Both the position numbers and the translations under genes were made by a program. From Chania fonticola_B (GTDB lineage: Bacteria > Pseudomonadota > Gammaproteobacteria > Enterobacterales > Enterobacteriaceae), in the NCBI RefSeq assembly GCF_048537545.1, contig NZ_CP183218.1: 64,000 nucleotides of DNA. The stretch is one strand, 5' to 3'. Below, one piece after another: positions 26,838-36,138 of the stretch. The number at the start of each line of letters is the position of its first letter. Position 1 is the first letter of the stretch. Below the pieces are notes generated by a model. It was not told where the DNA came from. It did not search any database and was given only the letters and a program-made list of their open reading frames with translations.

Positions 26838-29260
26838 GTCGGGTGAAAACCAAGTTGCCGACAGGCAGATCTACGTTCATTGCCCTGGTCAGCGGCCTGA
26901 TGTTGGGGATGGGGCTTTCTGGTCTGGCGATAGCGGCCGATCCGCAGCCTGCAACGCCTTATGCCAGCGAGAGTGTTGAGGTACCAGGTTTTCCGACCTT
27001 GCCGCGGCCAACTGATGCTCCACCAGCGGGGGCAGTGCCGGGCAGTGCTGAGCAAACAGCTCCGCTTGATATCGCTTCGCCGCCGGCCAACGTTTTCAAC
27101 CAGTCGGTTGCTTCTACGCTCAGCGTGGGCGAGATGGGGCAGAGCAATGGCTTGACGTTGAGCAACTGGCAGCAGCAGTCCGGTTTCACCTTTACCTTAC
27201 CCTCGGATTGGGTGGTGACGGACGGCAATCTGGTGCTGGATCTCGAAATCTCCCCAGCGCTGATGGGAACCGATACCGAACTGCAACTGATGCTCAATGG
27301 ACAACCCTTGAGCACCCAGAAGCTTAACCAATTGCAAGAAGCCAAGGTGAGTTTGCAGGTGCCAATCCCTGCCGCGATGATTGTGGCGCGCAACAACCTG
27401 AGTTTCAGCATCGGCAACGGCAGCAATGCCGCCATGTTGTGCGAAAAGGGGGCGGCCAATAAGTATTGGCTCAAGGTGCTGCCAACCAGCCAGTTGCATC
27501 TGGAAAACCAGGTGCTGAATATCAGCCCGAACCTTGGCCGATTCCCTAACCCGTTCTTCGATCCTCAGGCCATGCAGCCCACCCTGGTGGACGTGATCTT
27601 CGGCCAGGAAAAACGGCCGGAAGAGGTGGCCGCAGCCGCTATCGTCAGCTCTTATCTGGGGAAAATTACGCGCCATAACAACCTGAACTTCCAGGTGTTG
27701 CAGGACAGCTTGCCTGAGCAGAACGGCATTATCTTTGCGCGCCCCGGCGAGCAGATTGGCCAGTTGACTCTGCCACAGGCCGATGGACCTACCATCCAGA
27801 TGATTGATAATCCGCTGAACCCGGTTTACAAGCTGCTGCTGGTGATGGGGCGTAACGCCACCGAGATGCGCCAGGCCGCCTATCGTCTGGTCAGCCAGCC
27901 GTTGCCGGAGAAAACCGCGTCGCTGGCGGTGAAGCCGGTGACTATTCCGCTGCGCCAGCCCTATGACGCCCCGCGCTGGATCGATACCAGCAAGCCGGTC
28001 AGCTTTGATAAGCTGGTGGCCAGTAATGAGGAACTGACCGTCACTGGCGTTTACCATGATGCGGTGCGCATTGCTTTTCGTGCCGCCCCGGACCTGTTTA
28101 TGTGGGATGGCAGAAACGTCCCGCTGCAAATCAACTACCGTTTCCCCACCGACAACTGGATCGATGAGAATAAATCCCAGCTCAGCGCCACGCTGAACGG
28201 CACCTTCCTGCGTAACCTTTCGGTGAACAAACACGGACTGCTGGAGCTGCTGTGGCACCAGTTTGGCGGCGACATTCGCCAGGAACAATACACCTTGGCC
28301 CTGCCACCGTATCTGATTTACGGCGACAACATGCTGGAGCTTTATTTCTCTATCGTGCCGAAAAACGGTACCTCCTGCGATCCGGCGGATAGTAATACCC
28401 TCAAGAGCCATATCGGGCCCAACTCGTATATTGATCTGAGCGATACCTACCATTTCACCGAGTTGCCCAATCTCTCGTATTACGTCGGGGCTTCCTTCCC
28501 ATTCTCCAAGCTGGCAGATTTTTCGCAAACCGTGCTGTTAATGGCGGAAAAACCCACGGCCAGCGAAGTACGCATGCTGTTGAACCTGACCGCTCGCTCA
28601 GGTGCGGCTACCGGCAGCTCGATTGGCAACGTGGATATCCGCTTTGGCCTGCGGGGCAACGAGAGCGAGTTGGACGATTTCAAGGGCAAAGACGTGCTGG
28701 TGGTCGCCTCACTGGCGCAGAGCGCCTTCTATCAGCGGCTGTTGCAACAGGTGCCTTTTGCGCTAAACGATAGCGGCGGGCTGGTGGTGAAGGCGCAGTC
28801 TACGCTGGAAAAATTGCAGTCCTACCTGAAAGGTAACTGGCGAACCCAGGGCATCGACGCCGATCGCTATCTCTCCTCATTGACGGACTGGCGTGGATTT
28901 TTCAGCTTCCGTTCCGGTTGGGATCCGCAACGGGTGGTGGTGGTGGCTAGCGCCTCTTCCGACGATGGCTTGAACAAAATCTATGGCGATCTGAAATCGG
29001 CCCGGATCAACGCTGGGGTGCGTGGCGATCTGGCGGTGATCACCGATCAGAACGGCGTACGCAGTTTCCAGGTTGGCGAACAGTTCCCGAGCGGGGAACT
29101 GCCCTGGTATCTGATCTTTATCTGGTATGCCAGTAAACATGTGGTGCTTTTATCCCTGACTGGTTTGGGGATTTCCGTGGTGTTGGGGCTGGGGCTGTAT
29201 ATTTTGCTACGCAAGCACGCCGCCAAACGCCTGGGGAGAGATGCAGAAGATGAACGTTAA
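26834..29260 (+). CDS. bcsB: Cellulose synthase periplasmic subunit BcsB
   Basis: This 808-residue protein has a signal peptide (LMLGMGLSGLAIA), a Pro-rich linker, paired carbohydrate-binding and flavodoxin-like domains in the periplasm, and a C-terminal membrane anchor at about residues 760-790 (LYILLRKHAAKRL at the end). The anchor packs against BcsA and is needed for catalysis, while the periplasmic part guides the glucan. Landmarks are LMLNGQPLSTQKL and YFSIVPKNGTSCDPADSNTLKSHIGPNSYIDLS. ATG 26834 overlaps the bcsA stop by four bases. Confidence 0.95.
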   Translation: MSRVKTKLPTGRSTFIALVSGLMLGMGLSGLAIAADPQPATPYASESVEVPGFPTLPRPTDAPPAGAVPGSAEQTAPLDIASPPANVFNQSVASTLSVGEMGQSNGLTLSNWQQQSGFTFTLPSDWVVTDGNLVLDLEISPALMGTDTELQLMLNGQPLSTQKLNQLQEAKVSLQVPIPAAMIVARNNLSFSIGNGSNAAMLCEKGAANKYWLKVLPTSQLHLENQVLNISPNLGRFPNPFFDPQAMQPTLVDVIFGQEKRPEEVAAAAIVSSYLGKITRHNNLNFQVLQDSLPEQNGIIFARPGEQIGQLTLPQADGPTIQMIDNPLNPVYKLLLVMGRNATEMRQAAYRLVSQPLPEKTASLAVKPVTIPLRQPYDAPRWIDTSKPVSFDKLVASNEELTVTGVYHDAVRIAFRAAPDLFMWDGRNVPLQINYRFPTDNWIDENKSQLSATLNGTFLRNLSVNKHGLLELLWHQFGGDIRQEQYTLALPPYLIYGDNMLELYFSIVPKNGTSCDPADSNTLKSHIGPNSYIDLSDTYHFTELPNLSYYVGASFPFSKLADFSQTVLLMAEKPTASEVRMLLNLTARSGAATGSSIGNVDIRFGLRGNESELDDFKGKDVLVVASLAQSAFYQRLLQQVPFALNDSGGLVVKAQSTLEKLQSYLKGNWRTQGIDADRYLSSLTDWRGFFSFRSGWDPQRVVVVASASSDDGLNKIYGDLKSARINAGVRGDLAVITDQNGVRSFQVGEQFPSGELPWYLIFIWYASKHVVLLSLTGLGISVVLGLGLYILLRKHAAKRLGRDAEDER

Positions 29261-29296
29261 AGCACGTCTCGACCAGAAGCTAGACAGGAGCCGCCA

Positions 29297-32200
29297 ATGA
29301 ACCTATTGCTGAAAAAGAAACTGTATTGGGTCTCCCTGGCCGGGCTGACGATTTTTTCGGTGTCGGCGCTGGCGGATGACAATAACCCGGCGCTGAAAGC
29401 CCTGTTTCAACAGGCGGCTTACTGGCATGACAAATCGCATGACGAACTGGCTCAGGGAGCGTTGCAGAAAATCCTGTTGATCGACGAGAACAACGCCGAG
29501 GCAATGTATCTGCTATCCCTGTATGCCATGCAGGGCGGGGATAAGGCCAAAGCCGAAATCTGGCGCAAAAAACTGAGTGCAGTTGCGCCCAACGATCCCC
29601 GTATCCAGGCGTTGAGTAACACCGAAGCCGCTCCATCGGTCTCCAAGAATCTGTTAGCGCAGGCTCGGCAGTTGGCGGCCAAGGGGGAGTTTGCCCAGGC
29701 AACTGCGGCCTATCAGGCGGTGTTCAACGGCAAGACACCAATCGATAACCTCGCCAACGAGTATTACCTCACCTTGGCGGGGTCACCCGCTGGCAGGCAG
29801 GAGGCGATTGATGGCCTCAAGCAGCGGCTAACTATTCAACCCAATGACTCGCAAACTCGCGTGGTACTGGGCAAGGTGCTGACCTATCAGGAATCGACCC
29901 GCCGTGAGGGGATCGATATGTTGGCAGCGATGGCCCCGAACAATAATGAAGCGGACCAGGCGTTGAAACAGGCGCTGCTGTGGCTGGCTCCGCTGCCGGC
30001 AGACAAGCCGCTGTATGATGCCTATCAGCAACGGCACCCGGAGGACAAGGCCGTGGCTGGCTATTATCAGCAGACTATTGCCGGTTCGGCCAAAGGCGTT
30101 GGGTTCTCCGAACTGAATAAAGGGGATCTGGGCGGCGCCAAGGATCAGTTTGCCGCTATCCTGGCGAGCAACCCGAATGATGCGGATGCTTTGGCCGGGA
30201 TGGGATTTACGGCGATGCGCAGCGGAGACTTCGCGCAGGCAGAGAACTACCTCACCCAGGCGGCAAAACAGGGCGGCCCACAGAGTGCGCAGTGGGGAGC
30301 GTTGGCTCAGGAAGCGGCGTTTTATGCGACATTGGATAAAGCCAAGCAGGCTGCCAACGCAGGGCAATTGGATGAAGCCTTGGCGATCAGTGCGCCCTTG
30401 AGCCGAGCCACCGGGGATAAGGGCAATGCGGCGACGCTGTTCCGGGCCGACCTGGCTCGCAAGAAAGGGGATTTCACAGCGTCTGAGCAGATGTATCGCG
30501 GCTTGCTGACGCAAAATCCGCAGAATAATGATGCCAGGCTGGGGCTGTATTATCTGTTGCAGCAACAGCGTGACAAAGGTCCGGAAGCTGCGCAGATACT
30601 GCAAACTATTCCAGCCGATCAACGGCCTAAAGTCTCGCAGGCAGTGGCGGGAGTGAATGTCGATCCTCAGCGCAGGCAGGCCGAGGCTGCCATGCAGAAT
30701 GGCGATCCGCAGCGAGCGATGATGATCCTGCAACAGGCGCTGGAAAAGCAGCCATCGAACGTATGGGTGCGGCTGGATATGGCACGCATCCTGAACAAAC
30801 AGGGGCAAGAGTTGCAGGCGCAAACCTTGATCTCCCCGCTGATGCAGGTTGGCGCTTCGCCAGACAGCCTGTATGCGGCAGCGCTGTTTGCCTCAGAACG
30901 TAACGACTGGCTGAACGTTTCCACCCTGATGGCGCGTATCCCGCAAGGGAGGCAGAACAGCAGCATGCGGGCTCTGGCGGCCACTGCATCGGCCAACCAG
31001 CAGCGGGCCAGTGCAGAAAGTTATCTTCGCCAGGGCAACACGGCCAGCGCAGCGGTCATCTTGCGGCAGTTGGCGCAAAAGCCGCCGACTGAACCCGCAG
31101 CCCTTGGGGAACTGGCAAAAGATTTGATGACGGTGGGGGATACCTCAACGGCGGTCCAACTGGTGCGTGACAACATGCGCCTGGGGGTTAAAGGGAATGC
31201 GGGCGATTACGCGGCCCAGATCGCGGTGCTCAATCAGGCTGGGTTAAGCCAGGAGGCCGATGCCTGGCTGAATAACCCGGCGCTGCGGGCGCGCAGTTCA
31301 ACCCGCGAGATTGGCCAACTGCGCAACGGCAGCGTGATCAATGAGGCAGATAAACTGCGTTTGCAGGGTCAGTACAGCGCCGCGTATGACAAGCTGATCG
31401 GCGCGCTGCAAAACGACCCGCAAAATACCGATATCATGCTGGCGATGGGGCGACTCTATCAGTCTGGCAATATGAACAAAGAGGCCGGGCAGGTTTACAA
31501 CTACCTGCTCAGCCGTGACAGTCTGAACCAGGGGGCGCGCGAAGGTGCCGTTGGGGTCGCATTGTCCGAAGGCGATGTCGATCGGGCCAAACAGTTGCTG
31601 CGCGGCTTGCCTGCGCTTAAAACGCCGGATCAGTTGCTGCTGGCGGCGCGCGTTGCTCAAGCGGACGGCAACTATCCACAGGCGATGGTGTTTCTGCGCG
31701 AGGCGAAAAACCGGGTCAATGGCGTAACAGGTGCTCCAGGCGGGGGGCCGGCAGTGATTGGCGGTTTGCGGCTGGCGGATAACCCGTTTGCCTCGCAGAG
31801 CACGGTATCGTCGAGCGTTAATACCTCCTCCTCGGCTTACGGTGAGGTGCTGCCTTGGCAGGTTGCTGCCCCGGGTTACACTAGTGCTCCTGCGGCGGTG
31901 GTGAAAAATCCTACCTTGCAGCAGATTGATAAGTTGATGGACGAGGTGCAGGACAAGACTGCCACCTGGGTTCAGGGAAACATTTCTCTGCGCGATAACA
32001 GCAGTGGTGAAAATGGCCTGAGTAATATCACGGAAGTGAGAAGCCCGATCACTCTGTCAGGCATGCCGTTCGATAATGGCAGGCTCAGTGTTGATGTGAC
32101 GCCGGTGATGCTGAAATCCGGGACGCCATCCGACAGCGCCAACAGCCGTTTTGGTACCGGGGCGCTGCAACAGGCCAGGGCTATCGAGGCCGCAACTCAG

Positions 32201-33286
32201 GCCTCCGTCATTGCCTCACAGAACTCGATTGCTGCCGCACAGGCCGCCGATCTGCGCTATCAGCAACTGCATGCCACCCGCGATAGCCTGTGTTCTATTG
32301 ACGCCACTTCGCCAGAGTGCGCCGCCGCCACGGTGGCGCAGGATCAGGCCTTTAACGAAAGGCAGACGCTGGCGGGCCTGGTGACGCAGCCGAAAACCTT
32401 TGGCCCTAACGATATCTATGCCGACTCACCGGGACAGCAGCAAGATACCGGGGTTGAACTGGCGTTAGCGTTAAGCGGCGACAGCTATAAGCTGGACGTG
32501 GGCAGTACGCCAATGGGCAGCGGCATCAGTTCGGTGGTGGGTGGCGTGAAATGGTCACCCAAGCTGACCGAGCACTCAACGCTGGATATGACGCTTGAAC
32601 GCCGCGCGGTAAAAGATAGCCTGCTCTCCTATGTCGGGACCGAAGATACCATCACCGGCAAGAAATGGGGGGCGGTGACCAAGAACGGCGGTGGCGTAAA
32701 TCTTGGATACGATGATGGCGTACTCGGAGCTTACGGTGGCGCGGGATATTACAGCTACGTGGGTGATAACGTGGCAGATAACCATAGCGTGACCGGCATC
32801 CTTGGAGCCTACATCCGCCCTTATAAGGATGATGATAGCGAGCTGAAGGTGGGCGTTAACGTCAACTATATGGATTTTGACAAAAACCTCAGCTATTTCA
32901 GCTATGGCCAAGGGGGTTACTTCAGCCCGCAGGACTATCTCAGCATCTCGCTGCCGGTGGAGTACACCAAAAAGCAGAATAACTTCACCTATATGCTGAG
33001 CGGCAACGTCGGTTATCAGACCTATAACAATCAGGAAAGCCTGTACTACCCGAACGATCCGAATCTCCAGTCTCAACTGGAAAGCCTGGTCAGCCAGGGG
33101 TACGGCAAAGAGGCCAGATATGCCAGCGAGGACAAGAGTGGCATTGGTTACAGCCTGAAGGCGGGGGGAACCTATAAGGTCACGCCAAGCGTGTTGGTTG
33201 GGGGGCAGTTGGGTTATGACACTTTCGGCAGCTATTCCGAGAGCACGGCTTTGCTCTATTTTAAATATCTGTTAGATGGAAAATAA
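29297..33286 (+). CDS. bcsC: Cellulose export protein BcsC (TPR and outer-membrane barrel)
   Basis: The 1329-residue protein begins with a signal peptide (LAGLTIFSVSALA). A series of TPR repeats spans roughly residues 30-800, for example NDADALAGMGFTAMRSGDFAQAENYL and NNDARLGLYYLLQQQRDKGPEAA. A BcsC-type outer-membrane barrel follows over about the last 340 residues, ending YFKYLLDGK. The superhelix scaffolds the periplasm and the barrel releases the glucan. It is longer than E. coli BcsC (1157 residues), partly through an Ala-rich coiled insert around residues 955-1030 just before the barrel. It starts 36 bp after bcsB. Confidence 0.95.
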   Translation: MNLLLKKKLYWVSLAGLTIFSVSALADDNNPALKALFQQAAYWHDKSHDELAQGALQKILLIDENNAEAMYLLSLYAMQGGDKAKAEIWRKKLSAVAPNDPRIQALSNTEAAPSVSKNLLAQARQLAAKGEFAQATAAYQAVFNGKTPIDNLANEYYLTLAGSPAGRQEAIDGLKQRLTIQPNDSQTRVVLGKVLTYQESTRREGIDMLAAMAPNNNEADQALKQALLWLAPLPADKPLYDAYQQRHPEDKAVAGYYQQTIAGSAKGVGFSELNKGDLGGAKDQFAAILASNPNDADALAGMGFTAMRSGDFAQAENYLTQAAKQGGPQSAQWGALAQEAAFYATLDKAKQAANAGQLDEALAISAPLSRATGDKGNAATLFRADLARKKGDFTASEQMYRGLLTQNPQNNDARLGLYYLLQQQRDKGPEAAQILQTIPADQRPKVSQAVAGVNVDPQRRQAEAAMQNGDPQRAMMILQQALEKQPSNVWVRLDMARILNKQGQELQAQTLISPLMQVGASPDSLYAAALFASERNDWLNVSTLMARIPQGRQNSSMRALAATASANQQRASAESYLRQGNTASAAVILRQLAQKPPTEPAALGELAKDLMTVGDTSTAVQLVRDNMRLGVKGNAGDYAAQIAVLNQAGLSQEADAWLNNPALRARSSTREIGQLRNGSVINEADKLRLQGQYSAAYDKLIGALQNDPQNTDIMLAMGRLYQSGNMNKEAGQVYNYLLSRDSLNQGAREGAVGVALSEGDVDRAKQLLRGLPALKTPDQLLLAARVAQADGNYPQAMVFLREAKNRVNGVTGAPGGGPAVIGGLRLADNPFASQSTVSSSVNTSSSAYGEVLPWQVAAPGYTSAPAAVVKNPTLQQIDKLMDEVQDKTATWVQGNISLRDNSSGENGLSNITEVRSPITLSGMPFDNGRLSVDVTPVMLKSGTPSDSANSRFGTGALQQARAIEAATQASVIASQNSIAAAQAADLRYQQLHATRDSLCSIDATSPECAAATVAQDQAFNERQTLAGLVTQPKTFGPNDIYADSPGQQQDTGVELALALSGDSYKLDVGSTPMGSGISSVVGGVKWSPKLTEHSTLDMTLERRAVKDSLLSYVGTEDTITGKKWGAVTKNGGGVNLGYDDGVLGAYGGAGYYSYVGDNVADNHSVTGILGAYIRPYKDDDSELKVGVNVNYMDFDKNLSYFSYGQGGYFSPQDYLSISLPVEYTKKQNNFTYMLSGNVGYQTYNNQESLYYPNDPNLQSQLESLVSQGYGKEARYASEDKSGIGYSLKAGGTYKVTPSVLVGGQLGYDTFGSYSESTALLYFKYLLDGK

Positions 33287-33288
33287 CC

Positions 33289-33774
33289 ATGCAAGATATT
33301 AACACTACCTGGTATGAGCTTGATTATTATCGCCAGCGTCAGTTTAAGGCGGGTTGGCAGGATCTGATCGAAGTGGTGTTCTCCGGCATCCTGGCTTCTG
33401 CTGATGCTGCGGATAGCCGCGATTTTCTGCGTTTGATGGGGAGCAACCTGGCGAAGAAGCTGCCATTACCTGAGGCGGAAACGGTGGGAGAGTTGGAGGA
33501 TGCTCTCAATGCCTTACTACGTCAGTTTGACTGGGGCAGGGTGCAGATTGAGGCGAATGGCGAACAGATGATCCTGACTCATTATGCCTACCCGCACAGT
33601 GCCGATCCGGCCAACGAGGACGTCTGGGCACTCTCTTTTGCCACGGTGCTTGAGGGGGCCTATGACGCCTGGCTGCTGGCTCAGGGCGGAGAACCGCATG
33701 TTTCCCTGCGCTGGCACAGCCCGGCCAAGGATAACACCCTGGTCTTTTGCTACAGAAACGAGCAACGCAGGTAA
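33289..33774 (+). CDS. bcsD: Cellulose synthase accessory subunit BcsD
   Basis: The 161-residue soluble protein matches the BcsD family: YYRQRQFKAGWQDLIEVVFSGI at the start and FDWGRVQIEANGEQMILTHYAYPH in the middle. BcsD forms an octameric periplasmic or cytoplasmic ring with inner channels that bundles glucan chains and promotes crystalline cellulose in Komagataeibacter. Its presence makes this a type I operon, unlike the E. coli type II cluster. It starts two bases after the bcsC stop. Confidence 0.92.
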   Translation: MQDINTTWYELDYYRQRQFKAGWQDLIEVVFSGILASADAADSRDFLRLMGSNLAKKLPLPEAETVGELEDALNALLRQFDWGRVQIEANGEQMILTHYAYPHSADPANEDVWALSFATVLEGAYDAWLLAQGGEPHVSLRWHSPAKDNTLVFCYRNEQRR

Positions 33775-33776
33775 AC

Positions 33777-34796
33777 ATGATGACGAAAAGCAGGTTTGGT
33801 AGGCTCCACGTACTCCTGCTTTGGCTGGGGTTGATGTTTTCCCTTGGTGCGCAGGCTGCCGACAGCGGTTGGGGGCAATACAAACAGCATTTTCTATTAG
33901 CTGATGGGCGGATTGTCGATACCGGCAATAACAATGTCAGCCATACCGAGGGGCAAGGATTCGCCATGCTGCTGGCGGTTTACAATGACGACCGCCCCGC
34001 GTTTGACAACCTCTGGCAATGGACCCGCAACACCCTGTATCGCCAGGATATCGGCCTGTTTTCCTGGCGCTATGAGCCGGGGAAAGCGGTGCCGATAGCC
34101 GATAAAAATAATGCCACCGATGGCGATATCTTAATCGCCTGGGCTTTGTTGAAGGCGGGGAAACGCTGGAATGTGCCTGCCTACTTGACCTCCTCGGCGC
34201 AGATTCAGCAAGCCCTGCTCAAACATACCGTGATCGACTATGCCGGATATCGGGTGATGTTACCTGGTGCCAACGGTTTCAGGCAAAACGGTTCGGTGAT
34301 CGTTAATCCTTCCTATTTTGTCTTTCCTGCCTGGCACGCGTTTTACCAGGAAAGCCATTTGCCAGCGTGGAAAAAGCTCATCGACGATAGCATGACGATG
34401 GTCAGCAGAATGCGCTTTGGCAAACAGCATCTGCCCAGCGACTGGGTTACGCTTCAGGCCAATGGGCAAATGGCTCCTGCCAGCGACTGGGCGCCGAGAT
34501 TTGGTTTTGATGCGGTGCGGGTTCCGCTCTATCTCTATTGGGACAAGGCTGACAGCCTGTCACTGAGTCCGTTTGCCAGCTTTTGGCGCGGCTTTGATCG
34601 CCGGGCGACACCGGCCTGGCTGGATGTGCTGAGCGGCCAGCGCTCCGACTATAATCAAAGTCAGGGGATGAGGGCGGTCAGGGATCTGACGGTGGGGGAT
34701 CGGGGGCCGCTAAAAGATCGCCTGGCACCCGATGAGGATTACTATTCTGCCAGCCTGCACCTGCTGGCCTACTGGGCACAGCGCAGCCAACTCTAG
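33777..34796 (+). CDS. bcsZ: Periplasmic endo-1,4-beta-glucanase BcsZ (GH8)
   Basis: This 339-residue glycoside hydrolase family 8 enzyme has a signal peptide ending GAQA. The acid residue lies in SHTEGQGFAM (Glu58), the likely base in FGFDAVRVPLY (Asp245), and TDGDILIAWAL (Asp115) is a conserved substrate-site segment. It trims glucan in the periplasm, which helps export and affects fibre length. The start is taken at ATG 33777 after GCAGGTAAAC; an ATG directly after it (33780) is equally possible. It closes the bcs operon. Confidence 0.94.
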   Translation: MMTKSRFGRLHVLLLWLGLMFSLGAQAADSGWGQYKQHFLLADGRIVDTGNNNVSHTEGQGFAMLLAVYNDDRPAFDNLWQWTRNTLYRQDIGLFSWRYEPGKAVPIADKNNATDGDILIAWALLKAGKRWNVPAYLTSSAQIQQALLKHTVIDYAGYRVMLPGANGFRQNGSVIVNPSYFVFPAWHAFYQESHLPAWKKLIDDSMTMVSRMRFGKQHLPSDWVTLQANGQMAPASDWAPRFGFDAVRVPLYLYWDKADSLSLSPFASFWRGFDRRATPAWLDVLSGQRSDYNQSQGMRAVRDLTVGDRGPLKDRLAPDEDYYSASLHLLAYWAQRSQL

Positions 34797-34844
34797 TGTA
34801 ACTTGGCGCTTTTCACCTCAGCGGCAAGCGCCTCGCCGGGCTTT

Positions 34845-35855
34845 ATGCTATCTTACGCGCCAGAAAACCCTTTCAGAGAGCCCGTCACGGTGGAAAAAAA
34901 GAAAAGTTTCCCGCAGCAGAAAAGCGGCCTGCATCCGCGCAATCGCCATCGCTCACGCTATGATTTCCCTACCCTGATCGCCACCTGTCCGGGGTTGGAA
35001 CCCTTTGTGAAGCCCAACGCCTGGGGCGATATCTCGGTGGATTTCGCCGATCCTGCCGCGGTGAAAATGCTCAACCGCGCCTTGCTGATGCACTTTTATG
35101 GCATCGAACATTGGGATATTCCGGCCGACTATCTCTGCCCGCCGATCCCGGGGCGTGCCGATTATCTGCATCACCTGGCCGATCTGCTGGCGACCAGCAA
35201 CGGCGGCGAGATCCCACGTGGCAAAGGCGTGGCGATCCTGGATATCGGCGTGGGAGCCAACTGTATTTATCCAATCATCGGCCAGCGCGAATATGGCTGG
35301 CGCTTTACCGGCTCGGAGACCGATCCGGTCTCGCTGGGGGCTGCCAAAATGATCGTGGCCATGAACCCGACGTTAAAAAATACCGTGCGTCTGCGCCAGC
35401 AGAAACAGCAGGACTGTATCTTCAACGGCATTATCGGCGTTGCCGAGCGCTTCGATGCTACCTTGTGTAACCCGCCGTTCCATGGTTCCGAGCAGGAAGC
35501 GCGCGCCAGCACCCGCCTCAAGTTGCATAAGTTGGGCAAAGGGGCGGTGGCAGAAAAGCCGGTGCAGAACTTCGGTGGCAAGAACAATGAGCTGTGGTGC
35601 GAAGGGGGCGAAGAGGCCTTTGTGCGCAAGATGGTGGAAGAGAGCGTCGGCAAAGCGAAGAACTGCCTGTGGTTCACCTCGCTGATCTCGAAAAACACCA
35701 CGCTACCTGCCATTTATTATGCGCTCAAGCAGGCCGGGGCCGCTGAGGTGCGCACCATCGAAATGGCACAGGGGCAGAAGATTAGCCGCTTTGTGGCCTG
35801 GACCTTCCTTGATGCCGAGCAGCAAGCCGCCTGGGCGGCAGAACGCTGGCAGTAA
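34845..35855 (+). CDS. rlmF: 23S rRNA (adenine(1618)-N6)-methyltransferase RlmF (YbiN)
   Basis: This 336-residue S-adenosylmethionine-dependent enzyme methylates A1618 of 23S rRNA. The SAM site is LDIGVGANCIYPIIG and the catalytic motif IV is NPPF (in ATLCNPPFHGS); FGGKNNELWCEGGEEAFV is a family marker. ATG 34845 gives MLSYAPENPF, an N-terminus shared with the Yersinia protein; E. coli's 308-residue version starts later. A GTG at 34890 is an alternative. A small hairpin at 34805-34832 separates it from bcsZ. In E. coli this gene also lies between ybiB and glnQ. Confidence 0.95.
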   Translation: MLSYAPENPFREPVTVEKKKSFPQQKSGLHPRNRHRSRYDFPTLIATCPGLEPFVKPNAWGDISVDFADPAAVKMLNRALLMHFYGIEHWDIPADYLCPPIPGRADYLHHLADLLATSNGGEIPRGKGVAILDIGVGANCIYPIIGQREYGWRFTGSETDPVSLGAAKMIVAMNPTLKNTVRLRQQKQQDCIFNGIIGVAERFDATLCNPPFHGSEQEARASTRLKLHKLGKGAVAEKPVQNFGGKNNELWCEGGEEAFVRKMVEESVGKAKNCLWFTSLISKNTTLPAIYYALKQAGAAEVRTIEMAQGQKISRFVAWTFLDAEQQAAWAAERWQ

Positions 35856-35864
35856 TTGCCCGAC

Positions 35865-35890
35865 CGTTGCCGGCGATCGAGCTGGCAACG
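35865..35890 (+). terminator. Candidate terminator after rlmF
   Basis: CGTTGCC (35865-35871) pairs with GGCAACG (35884-35890), followed by ATTATTTATTCT. The T-tract is broken, so efficiency is uncertain. Confidence 0.45.
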
Positions 35891-36138
35891 ATTATTTATT
35901 CTGTCGTTCCTTTCATTCCGTCTGGCTTGCGTTATCCTCAATACTGTTAATAAATTCCCACGCTGTTCATTAGTTAAAAAAACAATCATTACATAGCTTA
36001 ATAACCGTTTTTATCCAGTTAATCTGGAGCATTGTCGTGCGCAATGTTCAGGGCGATAGCGCGCTTACAGGCGAGCAAGAAATGCAGAAAAATAGAGAGT
36101 GCTTGCCGTTAACTCCATCTGCCAGAAGGATTTACCCG

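Noticed and set aside
27197..28528. Antisense open frame of 443 codons across bcsB
   Set aside because: It lies wholly inside the clearly coding bcsB, its translation has no recognisable domain, and long antisense frames are expected in GC-rich genes.
29828..30823. Antisense open frame of 331 codons across bcsC
   Set aside because: It mirrors the TPR region of bcsC and looks like low-information, Arg/Gln-rich shadow sequence.
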